64,000 bases of DNA from Ligustrum vulgare (Eukaryota > Streptophyta > Magnoliopsida > Lamiales > Oleaceae): positions 10,106,014-10,170,013 of the forward strand of contig OY743169.1 in the NCBI GenBank assembly GCA_963555705.1, read 5' to 3'. The position numbers and the translations under genes are program-made. Shown here one piece after another: positions 12,754-23,829 of this stretch (position 1 is the stretch's first letter; each line of letters opens with the position of its first letter). Under the pieces are notes generated by a model. The model saw only the letters and a program-made list of their open reading frames with translations. It made no database searches and had not been told where the DNA came from.

Positions 12754-12841
12754 ATGCAGTTTCAAGTATTGGAAGTGTAAAAAGGAAAGATAATATAGGA
12801 GTGAGTAGAGAGAGAGAGAGAGAGAGAAAAAAAAAAAAAAA
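12712..12841. repeat. (GA)n microsatellites and an A-run upstream of RopGEF
   Basis: An uninterrupted (AG)n lies at 12712-12749, and a second run at about 12805-12826 is followed by about 15 A. Such CT/GA tracts are frequent in plant core promoters and leaders. Confidence 0.85.
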
Positions 12842-12959
12842 AGAGGTTGAACCCTAATCTTGAGGGCCTCATCGACCCTAGTCCTGGACCTTTAATGAAG
12901 GAGGTAAATTGGAGAATGTGCCTTGCAGAAGTCAGGGTGGAGAGCTTATGGATGGGCCT

Positions 12960-13080
12960 GGCTATTAATTATGGTAACTCCTACTTGCAATAGGGTACAA
13001 ATTCAATATTTCAGGATTCGAACCCTACACCTCGCTGCGCTGAGTCCTATCCGTCCTCTTTGTCATTAGGTCACTGGGAG
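12960..13080 (-). repeat. Possible SINE or tRNA-derived fragment
   Basis: The minus strand has GGTTCGAATCC (13024-13014), matching a pol III B box, followed by AT-rich sequence. An A box was not identified, so this is tentative. Confidence 0.25.
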
Positions 13081-13240
13081 ATATGTCCTGAGAAGAGAGA
13101 GAGAGAGAGAAAGAAGGACGGAGCGTGGGTCTGGGTGTGAGAGGAAGTGTATATGTCCCTCTCTCTCACCAACTAAAAGTCTGAAAAAATGCACTAAATA
13201 CAATATTAAACTACTTAATCCCATGCCTCCATGTTTTATG

Positions 13241-13794
13241 TAGGGGTGGCCAATGGCCATGGACTCGGCCATATGACGAGCCACTCTATAATTTAGGTTC
13301 AGTTCGATATTTGGCTCGTGAACACATGAATTGAGTCGAGTCATCCACAAGTTGCTCGTATTAAAAAGATGATAATAATAAAATGAGCTGGTTCACGACC
13401 CTAAAACGAGTTGGCTTGTGATTTTATGAGCCAGAACCTCTCATTGATAGTGTTGGCAATGGGCTGAGCCTGCTACTCCCCATGTGATCGGCTCGTGTGG
13501 TCAAGGGTCAAGCTCAACTCGATCCACGAGCTGCAAGCTCGAGCTCGATCCACGAGCCATTTAATTTAATTTAATTTTTTTTTCTTTAAAAAATGGTGTT
13601 TTAGTTTAAAAAACTACGAGCCAGCTCGTCTCCACGATCCGCTCATCATTAGACGAGCCGAGCCCATGCTCGGCTTGTTTCCACGAGCCGATGATTGCTC
13701 GTTGTTTGGCTCGTCAAAATGACGAGCCAAGCCGAACCGACAAGCAAGCAAGCGGTTCAATCCATTTGCCATCTCTACCCATTGACCATCCCTA
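13241..13794. mobile_element. hAT-type non-autonomous element rich in ACGAGCC/GGCTCGT
   Basis: Ends TAGGGGTGGCCAATGG and (complement) TAGGGATGGTCAATGG. The 8-bp flanks gttttatg / gttttgtt are a slightly decayed duplication. The interior repeats 'cacgagcc' and 'ggctcgt' many times in both orientations, giving strong hairpin potential. It has no coding capacity. Confidence 0.6.
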
Positions 13795-14052
13795 GTTTTG
13801 TTTCATTATTTTTATCCCAACTCCCCAATTGTTTTCCTACACAAATCCTATTCCTGCCCTTCGAGGTTCAAAAAAATGTAATAAAAAGGTGTCTACTTTT
13901 TCAATTTCATTTTCACTTCTATTGAATTTTAACATTGGAATAGCGAAAAAATAAATATAGGTTTTTTTTTTTAGTTGTAAAGTCTAAGTGCAAAAACAAA
14001 TTAATGTGTTTTGTTCTATTATTTTTTAGTTCACCAAATTTTGACATACACT
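13695..14052. other. Element tail and short AT-rich spacer
   Basis: The open frame across 13695-13925 crosses the end of the transposon at 13794 and has no recognisable product. Nothing else is seen. Confidence 0.4.
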
Positions 14053-14845
14053 TAGGGGTGGTCAAAAAAATCAGAACAGATATAAACGAACCGGAGTCAA
14101 ATCGAAAAAATCAGAACCGTATGGTTTTAAAAAAATAAAATAAGAAATCGATTTTGGAATCGCGGTTCTCGGTTCCACCTTTAGAATAAAAAAAATGAAG
14201 TTAAAACCAGATCTTTTATCCTTATTTATTTTTTGGATGATTTTAATTCGTTGTCCTAAAACTAAATATCAAAAGAATTTGTAAATTTTTTTTGTAAAGT
14301 GAAAATGATTAAGTTCTTTTTATGAAATAGAATGAGAGTAACTTATTAATAAACCAAGTTGTAAATAATCACGATGGAGCTAATTAAATATTTAAATATA
14401 AATATAAAACAATTAATAATAATGCATTCAAAACTCATGATTCCTCCCACAAGTTTACTATATAAATTTATGGCTTCTTGCCATGCTTGGAAATTTTTTT
14501 AGGTCATTTGTTTCTTATTTTGGTTTAATTCATCTTTTATTTTATGGAGAATCCTGTACTTTCTCCAAGGTGAAAGGATTTTCAGAATCTTTGATCTTGG
14601 TATATTCAGTAGAAATTTATTGCAAGTTGTCGGGTCGCTTCAGAGGCCTTGATACTCCTTGGTAAGACTTTCGAAAAATAATTATTATTGTAAAATAAAA
14701 TTAGAAACGAAACCGAACCAAAATCGAATTGTTTGATTCTCGTGATTAAGTGGAACCGAATGGTTCCATTTTACAAGAACTGAAAAATATGGTTCAGTTC
14801 CGGTTCTCAAAATATCCAAACTGAACTACCCAACGTCCACCCCTA
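14053..14845. mobile_element. hAT-type non-autonomous element, copy A (793 bp)
   Basis: Terminal repeats TAGGGGTGG...CCACCCCTA with an exact 8-bp target duplication CATACACT (14045-14052 and 14846-14853), which is diagnostic of the hAT superfamily. Subterminal 'aaccg/ggttc' motifs recur in both orientations. The interior matches copy B at 16627-17435 (shared 'ggagaatcct', 'aaaggattttc', 'tcttggtatattc'). No transposase is encoded. Confidence 0.85.
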
Positions 14846-14870
14846 CATACACTAATTGAGTTATTTTCTT

Positions 14871-15091
14871 GGGTTTAATTTTATCAATGGCCATTCAACT
14901 TTACACTAAATGTCACTTTGACAGCCCAATTAATTTTGTTTCACCATTGTCCACCCAACTTCATATAAAATTATGCCAATGGTTACTCTCCTTTGTAATC
15001 TATATTTAGTTGGGTGGCCAATAGTGAAACAAAATCAATTAAGCTACTTGACATTAATGTAAAGTTGGGTGGTCATTTGTAAAATTAACCC
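14871..15091. mobile_element. Mutator-type MITE with long terminal inverted repeats (221 bp)
   Basis: The two halves are inverted copies of each other over about 80-90 bp, starting GGGTTTAATTTTA and ending TAAAATTAACCC. A perfect 9-bp duplication TATTTTCTT flanks it (14862-14870 and 15092-15100), the size made by Mutator-like elements. It is non-coding and could fold into a long hairpin RNA. Confidence 0.85.
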
Positions 15092-15527
15092 TATTTTCTT
15101 GTTTTTTTATTACATTTTTTAGAAAAAAGACTATAAGTGCGGTAGGGGCCCTACATTTTAACACATTGACAAATTATAATAATAAATGAAAATATAAAAA
15201 CAATTTTTTAGTTTATTAAAAAGAGGTAATATATGGATGTGTTAAAATGCATTGAAAGACAAATAATCAAAATAACATATTACTCGATTGTCATCACCGT
15301 AGAAATAGACTAATCAGTAATGATCACCTAATTTACCTTTTCAATATTTGGATGGAACATTTTCAAAATGAGTATCCAGAGCCTCTGCGGGGCCCACTGG
15401 AAGCCTTTAAAATTTCCCATCAACCATCGCCGCTCCTCTCTATACAAAAAACTTTATGTAAAAACTTACTTTGGGAATTTTCTTCTAATTTGGTTCAAAC
15501 TTCAAATATCATCTTGAAACGAAGCAT

Positions 15528-15697
15528 TTATTTGGTAAACTGTTTCATTTATAAAATAATTTATTTATGTTTTAGAGAAAAAAATAGTTGTTGAAAATTA
15601 GAAAGATAAAATGCGTGTTGTTAAAAAGTGATCGAAAAAATTGTGTAATTTATAAACTGATTTATAAACCAATTTATTTAATTTACCAAACAAATAC
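15528..15697. repeat. Tourist-like MITE copy
   Basis: Left text atttatttggtaaactg and right text ttaccaaacaaatac followed by TAA. The interior carries the family signature (ttaaaaagtgat, aaattgtgtaatttataaac). Confidence 0.5.
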
Positions 15698-16366
15698 TAA
15701 ATCTTATGTATGAATAAGAATGTGGATTCTTAGAGAAGGGTGATATTTTGAAAAATGCATCGGCTCTAAAGTTATCTATGATGTTTTCCCCTTTTTATTT
15801 TATTGATAGAAAGTTTGAGAAACTTTGAAAATTAAGATAATATTATCGCTAATATTGTATTGGCTGAAAGTCCATTAAGCATCGCCTCACTAGTTATGTT
15901 AATGACAAGATATTGAAATAAACTTATTTCAATTTTTAGGAGCCAGACAGGCTCCAAATGAGTTTTTAGTTTTTACAAAACATCTACCCCTATTTAATTA
16001 TTTTACGTGTATTGTATGTTATACGTGTCAATTAAAATTGTCAATAATGATAAGAATAAAATACTAGATTTGACTCAATAAAAGACGTTTCCTTCACCGT
16101 CATAAGGTTTTATGATGTCCTTTAGATTTTGTGATGAGAGTTCAAGAGAACAGTTTAGAAGAACTTACTTTTGTATGCTTAGCTCCAGTTTGGTTTAGAA
16201 GAAGAAGAAGAAGAGATTTTTAATATATTTTGATAAAATTATTAAAATGTGTAGTTGAAAAGTTGTAAATCACATAAAACGTGTGGTTTACTTTCAATAT
16301 TAACTTTAACTTAAATTTCAATCTGATTTTTTAATTGATCAGTATGCATTTTGATGTGTATATTCA

Positions 16367-17523
16367 TGTTGGGTATTTTAATATTCAATAAATTCGGATG
16401 ATGATTTTAAAATAATCGTTAAAATATATCGACGTCTAAATGAATAGTTTGGTCAGATAACGACTTGTTTTAATTGGAAATTAGATAGTTACTTGTGGCC
16501 CATTTGTGGAGACACAATTTTGTTGGTCCATTTAGGTTGGTTGGGTTGGTTGTGTGTGACTTGGACTTGGACTTGGTTCATGAGTGGCCCATTGAATTAG
16601 ACCTAGCTCAATCCTATAGTTACTACTAGAGGTGGGCAAAAAAATCAGAATCGATATGACCGAATCGGAACCGAACCAAAAAAATCGGAACCGTATGGTT
16701 TTAAAAAAATAAAATAGGAAATCGGTTTTAGAATAAAAAACTGATTGGTTTTCGATTCGGTTCTCGGTTCCCTTTTTAGAACTGAAAAATCGAAGTTAGA
16801 ATCGGTCTTTGATCCTTTTTTTATGGTCTTAATTGGTTGTCCTAAAACTAAAATTCAAAAGATTTTTAAAATTTTTTGGGTAAAATGAAAATGATTAATT
16901 TTTTTTTTTTTATGAAATTTGTTACGTCTCTACCTCATTGTAACTTTTAACTTCACACTTGGACTGAAATTTTTAGTAAATGAAAATAGAATGATACTAA
17001 CTTATTAATAAGCGAAGTTGTAAGTGACCATGATGGAGTTAATTAAATATTTAAATACAAATATAAAACAATTAATAATAATGCATTTAAAACTCATGAT
17101 TCATCCCAAAAGTTTACTATACAAATTTATTTGTATGACTTCTTGTCATGCTCCAAAAACCTTCTAGACCATTTGTTTCTCATTTTTGATTTATGAATAT
17201 CTTCTGTTTCATGGAGAATCCTAAACTTTATTCGAGGTGAAAGGATTTTCGAAATTCTTGATCTTGGTATATTCGGTAGAAGTTTATTTTTCGATTATTG
17301 ACTCGCTTTCCGAGGCCTAATACTCCTCGATAAAGCCCCCGAAAAATAAATATTATTGTAGAACCGAAACCGAAAAGTATGGTTCAGTTCCGATTCTTGA
17401 GATACCCGAATCAAACCACCTGACGCCCACCCCTTGTTACTACCTCAGTCTACATTGGTGGCTTGAGTTTTGAAATTAATAAAGAGCAAGACAAATAGGC
17501 AGTCGTTCTTGGAGCTTTGGTCG
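16367..17523 (+). repeat. Left LTR of the non-coding element, split by a hAT element
   Basis: About 340 bp of LTR surround the 809-bp insertion at 16627-17435. The LTR end is approximate. Confidence 0.6.
16627..17435. mobile_element. hAT-type non-autonomous element, copy B (809 bp)
   Basis: TAGAGGTGGGC ... GCCCACCCCTT flanked by an exact 8-bp duplication GTTACTAC (16619-16626 and 17436-17443). The right LTR of the host element still has the uninterrupted site (near 19628), which confirms that this is an insertion. Confidence 0.88.
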
Positions 17524-19374
17524 ATGGGTGTTGTTCGAGTTGCTACAGATTTCGGTGGATGCTTTAGGGTTTATGGTGGTCTTCCTAAAGTAATGATGTT
17601 CGCATATCTCCTAATTTACAAACTAGAAGATTGGTATGCTTGGTATCCTGTTCTTTCTTTTTATCATTGTAGTTATTATTTACTTTCGCATTAGAAGTCA
17701 TTGTGTGTGGTGACATTATGTATGGGGTTATAGTGAATGGTAACCATTGCCTATTATAGACCTATGAATTATTTGTTTAATTCTAGCCGTGTATTCTATA
17801 TGAATTTGATTTATTAATTTATGTATGAATTTGATATATTGCACTTTAGATGTCCTATTGCCATTTAGTTGCCAATGACCTTAGGAAGTTTTATTGACGG
17901 TTTTCTATATGATTTGTACATATACTTTGCTTGTGGTCGTTGTATATCGTATTTGTGCATTTTTTGATAAGATGACAACATTTGGTATTGGATTTTTGTT
18001 GGCATAGTGATTTGATTTTCTAGATTTTATGCCTTTTAACTGAAGCGAAGTTAGTCATAGAAAAAACCCTTCGAAGTTCTTCTTACGCATCGATTATATA
18101 CCTTTGTAAACCATAACTCGAAAATTGATGTTAGATTGGAGATACTAATTGGAAGATCTTAATCTTACCTAGCAATGTTTTAGGTCTAAATTAGTAGGAA
18201 ATGTGAGATGTTATAATTGTGGTATATTTGGACTTTCTTATGAGAGTTTGTCACAATTGGGATAGTAAGTGAAGTGGATGATGTGAGGAGATAGGTGAGG
18301 CCAACTATGCCACTGGATCTAGGTAAGATCCCAGTGAGGCTTATTGAGGATAAGTGCAAAAGTTACTACATGTGCATCTATGCGAAATCCATTTGTATGT
18401 CTAATTTTTTTGCATTTCAATTTGTTTGATATGTGTCTTTGCATGAATTTGTGGGGTGATCTTTTTTTAGTATGTGTGCATGGATAGTGGTCAGGGTGCA
18501 TTTGCAGTATGTCTTTTGGTAATGTGTAGTACAGATGCTTGAGGGTGCATTGATGATATGTACGAGAACAAGTGTTACATTTGAATTGCGAGTGGAAATG
18601 TTACTAAATGTGTTTGAAGTCCTCCATCTGTGAGAATCATGATCAGGTAAAGCGTAATAGTGACTTTGATAACTTCTATTAAGTGGAGATTCATTATCCA
18701 CTCAAGTTAAGAGAAGTGAGATATTGATAAATTAGCACCCCATGGACATAGGATCTATTGTGGTTTACCAGTTAGACAGAGTAGTGATCAATCTAGTGAG
18801 TATAGGTAGTAATGTGTGTGATATGTGTTCTCAAGGTACGAGCTACATGGAATGGGTTAGGATGATTGTGGAGAGATCTTTTCATGAGGTCATTTATACA
18901 TTTTGTTGTATATGTTGGCTGTTGTATTTGATTAACTTGAGGTTGGTCTAATGTTTCTTACTTGGTGAACATGTTTTGAAAATATTGTTTATTATCCTAT
19001 GATTATATCTTCATCGCATATATTATATGTTCTTAATTGATTATTTTGATTATCCGTTTTCTACTTGAGTATTCTTGATCTGGTGAATAAATGGAACATG
19101 TATGGTGCGTTTTTCAAAACATGTAAGGTGTAGGTTGATTCAGTGTCAAGGTGAAAATTTGTTGGATTTTTTGATACCTAATAAATTTGGGCGATGATAT
19201 TAAAATGGTTGTGGGAATATATCGACACCTAAATGAATAGCTCGACTCTATAAAGACGAAGTCATTGGAAGCAACTTAGTTGGGTAATTGCTCGTGACAC
19301 ACTTGGGGAGGCCAATTGTGTTGGCCCATTTACTGTTCTTGTAAGTAGACATAGTTGGGTAGGTAGCCCATTTA

Positions 19375-19548
19375 GCCCTTGTTTGGCCCCCATTCTCTTA
19401 AAACCAAGTTTATTAAACACTCAATTCCAACCATCCATCTTAGTCAAACATACCATTTTTTATTTTTCAAACATTTTTTAACTACACATTCTCTCAAAAA
19501 TACTATTTAAAAACAAAAAAATTCCAGGAACTGGGGCTAAACAGGGGC
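19375..19548. mobile_element. Tourist-like MITE in the right LTR (174 bp)
   Basis: GCCCTTGTTTGGCC ... AACAGGGGC with TTA on both sides (19372-19374, 19549-19551). It contains 'taactacacattctctc'. Confidence 0.75.
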
Positions 19549-19638
19549 TTAGAGCTGTTATGTGTGTCTTGGACTTGGACTTGGTCCATGAGTAACCCAT
19601 TGGATTAGACCTAGCACAATCCTATATTTACTAGCTTA

Positions 19639-19811
19639 GAGCCCGTTTGGTCCATGGAAAGTTTTGATTTTTGTGATTTTTTTGTTTTTTTTATGGATGT
19701 GTGATTAAGATTGATTTGAAAAGTAAAAAATTGTGAGCTTGACTAAGGATGGATGGTTGAGATTGAGTTTGAAAATTTTTGATAAAAATTCTTGATAGAG
19801 CAAACAAGCTC
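19639..19811. mobile_element. Second Tourist-like MITE in the right LTR (173 bp)
   Basis: GAGCCCGTTTGG ... CAAACAAGCTC with TTA on both sides (19636-19638, 19812-19814). Confidence 0.75.
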
Positions 19812-20373
19812 TTAATCTACATTGTTGGCTTGAGTTTTGAAATCAATAGAGAGTAAGAGAAAGAGAGCAGTTATTGGAGCTTTGGAAGTCTACTATTGTT
19901 GTCTTCTTCATCTCTTTCTTCTCCCTTTGTGATATTGACTTTATCTCCATAATCCTTGTGGGTTAGACTAATAATGTGGCAACCAATGTGAGTTTGAGGT
20001 GGAGTCGACCTTGACGTTTGGTGTCTATTTTGGAGATCTAACAGAGCCCGGTTTGATGTTCAAGATGTCCAACACACACACGAGCATGCATTGGAAATAT
20101 CACATAGGAACTTTGAGGTACATTTTGTAGATCACACGCTATGTTAGTGACTTTAATCTTTATATTGATACCAACATGACAACCTAATATCAACATAGTA
20201 GTTAGAAGCGTATTGTGCGCAAAACGTGTACTTGACGAGTTAAACTGCTCAATTAGGCCCTTGTACAAATGTGATTGGTTGGTCAATGACAACACAAATA
20301 ATGTGATATACAGTCGTAGCCTCGTAGGTAACATTGTCAATTCCTTCCATTACCGAACTCTACTAAGTATCAT

Positions 20374-20388
20374 GGGGGGGGGGGGGGG
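20374..20388. repeat. G15 homopolymer
   Basis: Fifteen consecutive G within otherwise AT-rich repeat DNA. The neighbourhood to about 20735 is non-coding and looks like LTR-type repeat, but no ends could be defined. Confidence 0.8.
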
Positions 20389-20737
20389 TTCTTATCTTGT
20401 GACTCACTACCTCATGTCTGATCCTTGAGATCTACATCCTTTGGTATGACCTAAGTCAACCCTCACGGACTTGGTCGTAACCCCGACCTACATAAGAATT
20501 TGGTAATCCCTGTCGGGATATGTAGTCACCATTGTGTCCATATGGTTAGGTGTCCGCCAACATCTTTGGATGTCCATGGATTAATCTAGGACTTCGTCTC
20601 TCTTAGTCGTAATACGACCCTGCCTTGAGAGACTTATCACAGCTCATTCACATGAAAATTTCCTTATATCTTTTATCCATAATCCTTACCACGTTGGAAC
20701 TTGGAAGTCCTTGATCTTCAGAAGTCTTAATCTATAA

Positions 20738-20999
20738 GAGTATCTTTAATGGTAGAGGTCGGTCCAATGTTACTACTGATGTGGTAAACAAAAAATTATT
20801 AAAATATATCAAATGCTCCACACGGTCCGAGAGTAAGGTCTGCAGATAGACCTTGTGCAAGACCATGACATTTGTTTATTTTATTTGATGATTCTGTCTC
20901 TTTCATCCATTTTCTCCCTTTTCTTTGACCTTTCATCTTGTCTCTCCTCCTTCATATTCTCTCTCTTTCAAATTGACACTGTTGTCATTGAAGATGCCC
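20738..20999. mobile_element. Tourist/Stowaway-class MITE (GAGTATCTTTAATG TIR, TAA duplication)
   Basis: GAGTATCTTTAATG at the left pairs with CATTGAAGATGCCC at the right. TAA lies on both sides (20735-20737 and 21000-21002). The 'GGGCATCTCCAATG'-like ends are a common plant PIF/Harbinger MITE type. The short ORF across it is chance. Confidence 0.65.
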
Positions 21000-21002
21000 T
21001 AA

Positions 21003-22317
21003 GGTCACCTAGAGATTTAGGGCATATGTCCATGAAACTTTATAGTGTGAAGATATTTTACTCTTCTAGAGATTTTTCCTCCCGTTTTGTCTCACTTGTA
21101 TGCTCCTGGCCATGATAAATGTTTCATTTTACGTGCTTCACCTCTTTTTTCTTCTACATGAAAGTACAAAATTGTGTTTTTTATTTTATTTTTGATATAA
21201 TACTAACTACGCTTTAGTATATTTAAGAATAAAATAATCAAAGTAATGGGAAATGATTGAAGTACGTAATTGACTCTTATTTTATTTATTTATAGCACAG
21301 TTTATTGCTATTTATTATAGTCAAACTCACAACTTTAGGTTTGTGTCAATTTATTAAATTCGTGCTGTCTACGTTAATCAAATATTAAATTATACTTTCC
21401 AAGGTGACTTCACTTGCTACGAAAAGTAAAAGTTAAGAAAATCCAAATTGCTTTCAAGTTTATAAATCATAATTTATTTATTTTTTAAGTGGTTTAGGTG
21501 ACAACTTTTAGCAATAAAAAAATAATAATAAATAAAACAACGTATTGCATTAGTGTGTTCGGGGTTCAATTTGTTTTCCTTCTTATTTTTGTAAAGTTGC
21601 CCAAGCACAAATCAAACGAGACTGAATTTTTTATAAAATCAAGTTAAACTACTGTCTAATCAGTGGAATTGATTTGAATTTAAATTAAATGTTTGTTTGG
21701 AAGAAATTATTTTTTTTAAAAAAAATTTGGGAGAATGTATTATTAAATAGTATGAAAAAATTACAAACCCCACCCGTGTGCAAAATTGTTTATTAAGAAA
21801 ATGAGCGTTTGAAAATGAAATTGATAATAAATAGTTTTCAAATAAGTCGAATCGCACAAATGTTAATTTATTTCACTTCTATTAACTCTCTATTCTTTAA
21901 CATAATCATTAGATTCATTACAATTTATAAATAATACAATTTTTCAAATCACATTTTAACTATACATATTTTTCGAAATCATTTTTGACTTACATATTTT
22001 ACTTCAAAACTATTAAAAAAAAATGTAAAAAAATGACGGCTTGGGTTCCAAAATATATTAAAAGTCAAATTAAATTCAAATTAGTAACAAAAAGCAACTT
22101 TTATATGAGGAAAAATTTCAAATATGCTATTAATTAAAAAGTAACTTTTATTTTTTGTTATAGGCATTCTTTAAATCAGTGTTTCGTGGAGATTAAAATC
22201 AGATTTTTAATAAATTTTGATAGATTAAAATTAATTATTGACTTTCACTTATATTAAAATTTGTTTTAATCAACAAGTATTTCGGAAAAGATATATATTT
22301 TCATTTGTAAGATTTTA
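21003..22317. other. AT-rich intergenic DNA, no gene recognised
   Basis: Low-complexity AT-rich sequence with scattered 'tttttaaccacacatttt'-type MITE scraps. No conserved coding signal was found in any frame. Confidence 0.6.
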
Positions 22318-22584
22318 GCCTCTATTTGGTAACATGTTTATAAATAAGTTTATAAACAAAACATTTTCAAACTACTTGTAGTTGTACACATTTTTCCAAA
22401 CAATTTTTCAACCCTATACTTTACATTTAAAAACATTAAATTCTTTGTTTATAAACAAAAAAGTTTTATAAACAAGTTTATAAACATATTTTTCCAAATA
22501 CTTCATAACCACACATTTTCGAAAATACTTTTCAATCATATATTTTACCTCGATAAAAACAAAGTATACTTACTAGACGGGGAC
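22318..22584. mobile_element. Tourist-like MITE, longer variant with internal repetition
   Basis: GCCTCTATTTGG ... ACGGGGAC with TTA at 22315-22317 and 22585-22587. The 'gtttataaacaagtttataaac' and 'aaccacacatttt' blocks occur twice, suggesting an internal duplication or a nested copy. Confidence 0.6.
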
Positions 22585-22587
22585 TTA

Positions 22588-22754
22588 ACCTCTGCTTGGT
22601 AAACTGTTTATAAAAAAAATTATAAATAATACATTTTTTTCAAAACTAATTTTTAATCATACAAATTTTCCCGAATCTCTTTCAACCATATATTTTGCCT
22701 AAAAAACATCACATTTTTTTGTTATAAACAATTTTTTTTTGGCCAAACAAAGAG
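22588..22754. mobile_element. Tourist-like MITE adjacent to the previous one
   Basis: ACCTCTGCTTGGTAAACTG ... CCAAACAAAGAG, sharing the TTA at 22585-22587 with its neighbour and followed by TTA at 22755-22757. Confidence 0.6.
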
Positions 22755-22757
22755 TTA

Positions 22758-23829
22758 GTTATTTATTATCGAAGGGGTCAAATTAGTTATAGGAATTATG
22801 GCTATATTGTTTGCCAAATAATTGACATTATTATTATGGCCATATAGTTTGAGTGCTAAATGAATGGAGAAAGGCGTTGAAAGAATTTGTTTACAAAAGT
22901 TTATTAATATTTTTGAAAATATCAAGTACTTCTTCACACATTTCGTATTTTGGTGTTGATTAAAGTCTTGATAAAATTTTAAAGCAAAGTAACCATTAGT
23001 TATAACAATATATTACTCACAACTTCTTAACAACATATTTCATCTATTTTTATTAATTAAATATAATAAAAATCTGATTTTGAACTAACTCAAATTAGGG
23101 CTTAATAACAAAAATTAACTGAAAAAGTAAATTTGAACACATTCTCACAAAAGTACTTGACAATTAATTTTTGTGTTTTTATATGTTTAAACAAAAATGA
23201 AGTTAAATGGTAAAATTTGAACTTAAGTCATGGTAAAATTCCTATTCCTAGTCCTAGAGGGGCCACGGTGCGCGCCGGGCGAAGAGGCGCGGAGATAGCA
23301 GCATGATTACCGCACCTTCGGAATTTGTGGGGGTAATTGTTTCCATTTTGTCTACCACCGGGGTCCATGTCTAGGCCTAGCTGCCTTCCAATTACCTTCA
23401 AATTCAACTAGAAAACAGATTACCCATCCCCATAGTACATATATTATTAAAAAATTACAAAAACATGTAGATGTCACTAATTTTTGTCCCCATTTTTCTT
23501 TCTTGGCTCGTAAAATCTGCTAATGGAGGGTGTAGAAACTCAACATATCTCGACAATAACTATGGGTTTGTGTGTCCGTCCTCAATTACCCTTTTCCTAG
23601 GAACTTGATGGAGCTGAGAGAAATTTATTCTGTGTAAAATTTACATCACTTTTTGTCTAATTTGTGTTACGAATAAAAATTATTCATAACAAAAAATTAA
23701 AAAAAAAAAAAATGTAGGAAAGGAAAAGATTGAAATGGATTTCGAGGACCAATATACTCCTAAGACAATCTAACCATTATTTTTTAAATTAAGGAGCACT
23801 CCTTACTCCACAATACACACTATTACAAT
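22758..23829. other. Intergenic DNA with a short GC-rich island
   Basis: AT-rich except for about 23265-23330, where a GC-rich stretch with GCGCGCC and GAAGAGGCGCGG stands out. I recognise neither a gene nor a repeat in it. Confidence 0.4.

Larger units (their letters stand above)
11184..12770 (-). promoter_or_regulatory. RopGEF 5' UTR with predicted intron and CT-rich leader
   Basis: A donor AAG|GTATGC at 12562/12561 and an acceptor TTTTAG|GAGG at 11195/11194 (minus strand) predict a 1.37-kb 5'-UTR intron. The upstream exon is open in the coding frame but lacks an ATG. Upstream of it the minus strand is CT-rich (GA repeat on + at 12712-12749), as is common around plant transcription starts. 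This is inference from splice-site shape; cDNA would decide it. Confidence 0.5.
16367..19890 (+). mobile_element. Non-coding LTR retroelement (LARD-like) with LTRs hit by later insertions
   Basis: Diverged direct repeats begin TGTTGGGTATTTT at 16367 and TGTTGGATTTTTT at 19160. They share 'ttcggatgatgat/tttgggcgatgat', 'atatcgacgtctaaatgaatag', 'cttggacttggacttggt', 'gaattagacctagc' and 'ttggcttgagttttgaaat'. A polypurine tract (CAAGGTGAAAATT) immediately precedes the second, as in Ty1/copia elements. The roughly 1.6-kb interior (17524-19159) has no gag or pol. The right ends of the LTRs (about 17523 and 19890) are only where similarity fades. I found no target duplication. Confidence 0.65.
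19160..19890 (+). repeat. Right LTR of the non-coding element, carrying two MITEs
   Basis: Matches the left LTR around two inserted MITEs (19375-19548 and 19639-19811). The end is approximate. Confidence 0.6.

Noticed and set aside
18417..18701. Minus-strand ORFs of 60-94 aa in the LARD-like interior
   Set aside because: No recognisable domain, His/Thr-rich and overlapping in several frames; typical of random frames in this composition.
23265..23330. GC-rich island as a possible RNA gene
   Set aside because: No tRNA, rRNA or snRNA fold or box was recognised; too short to support a call.
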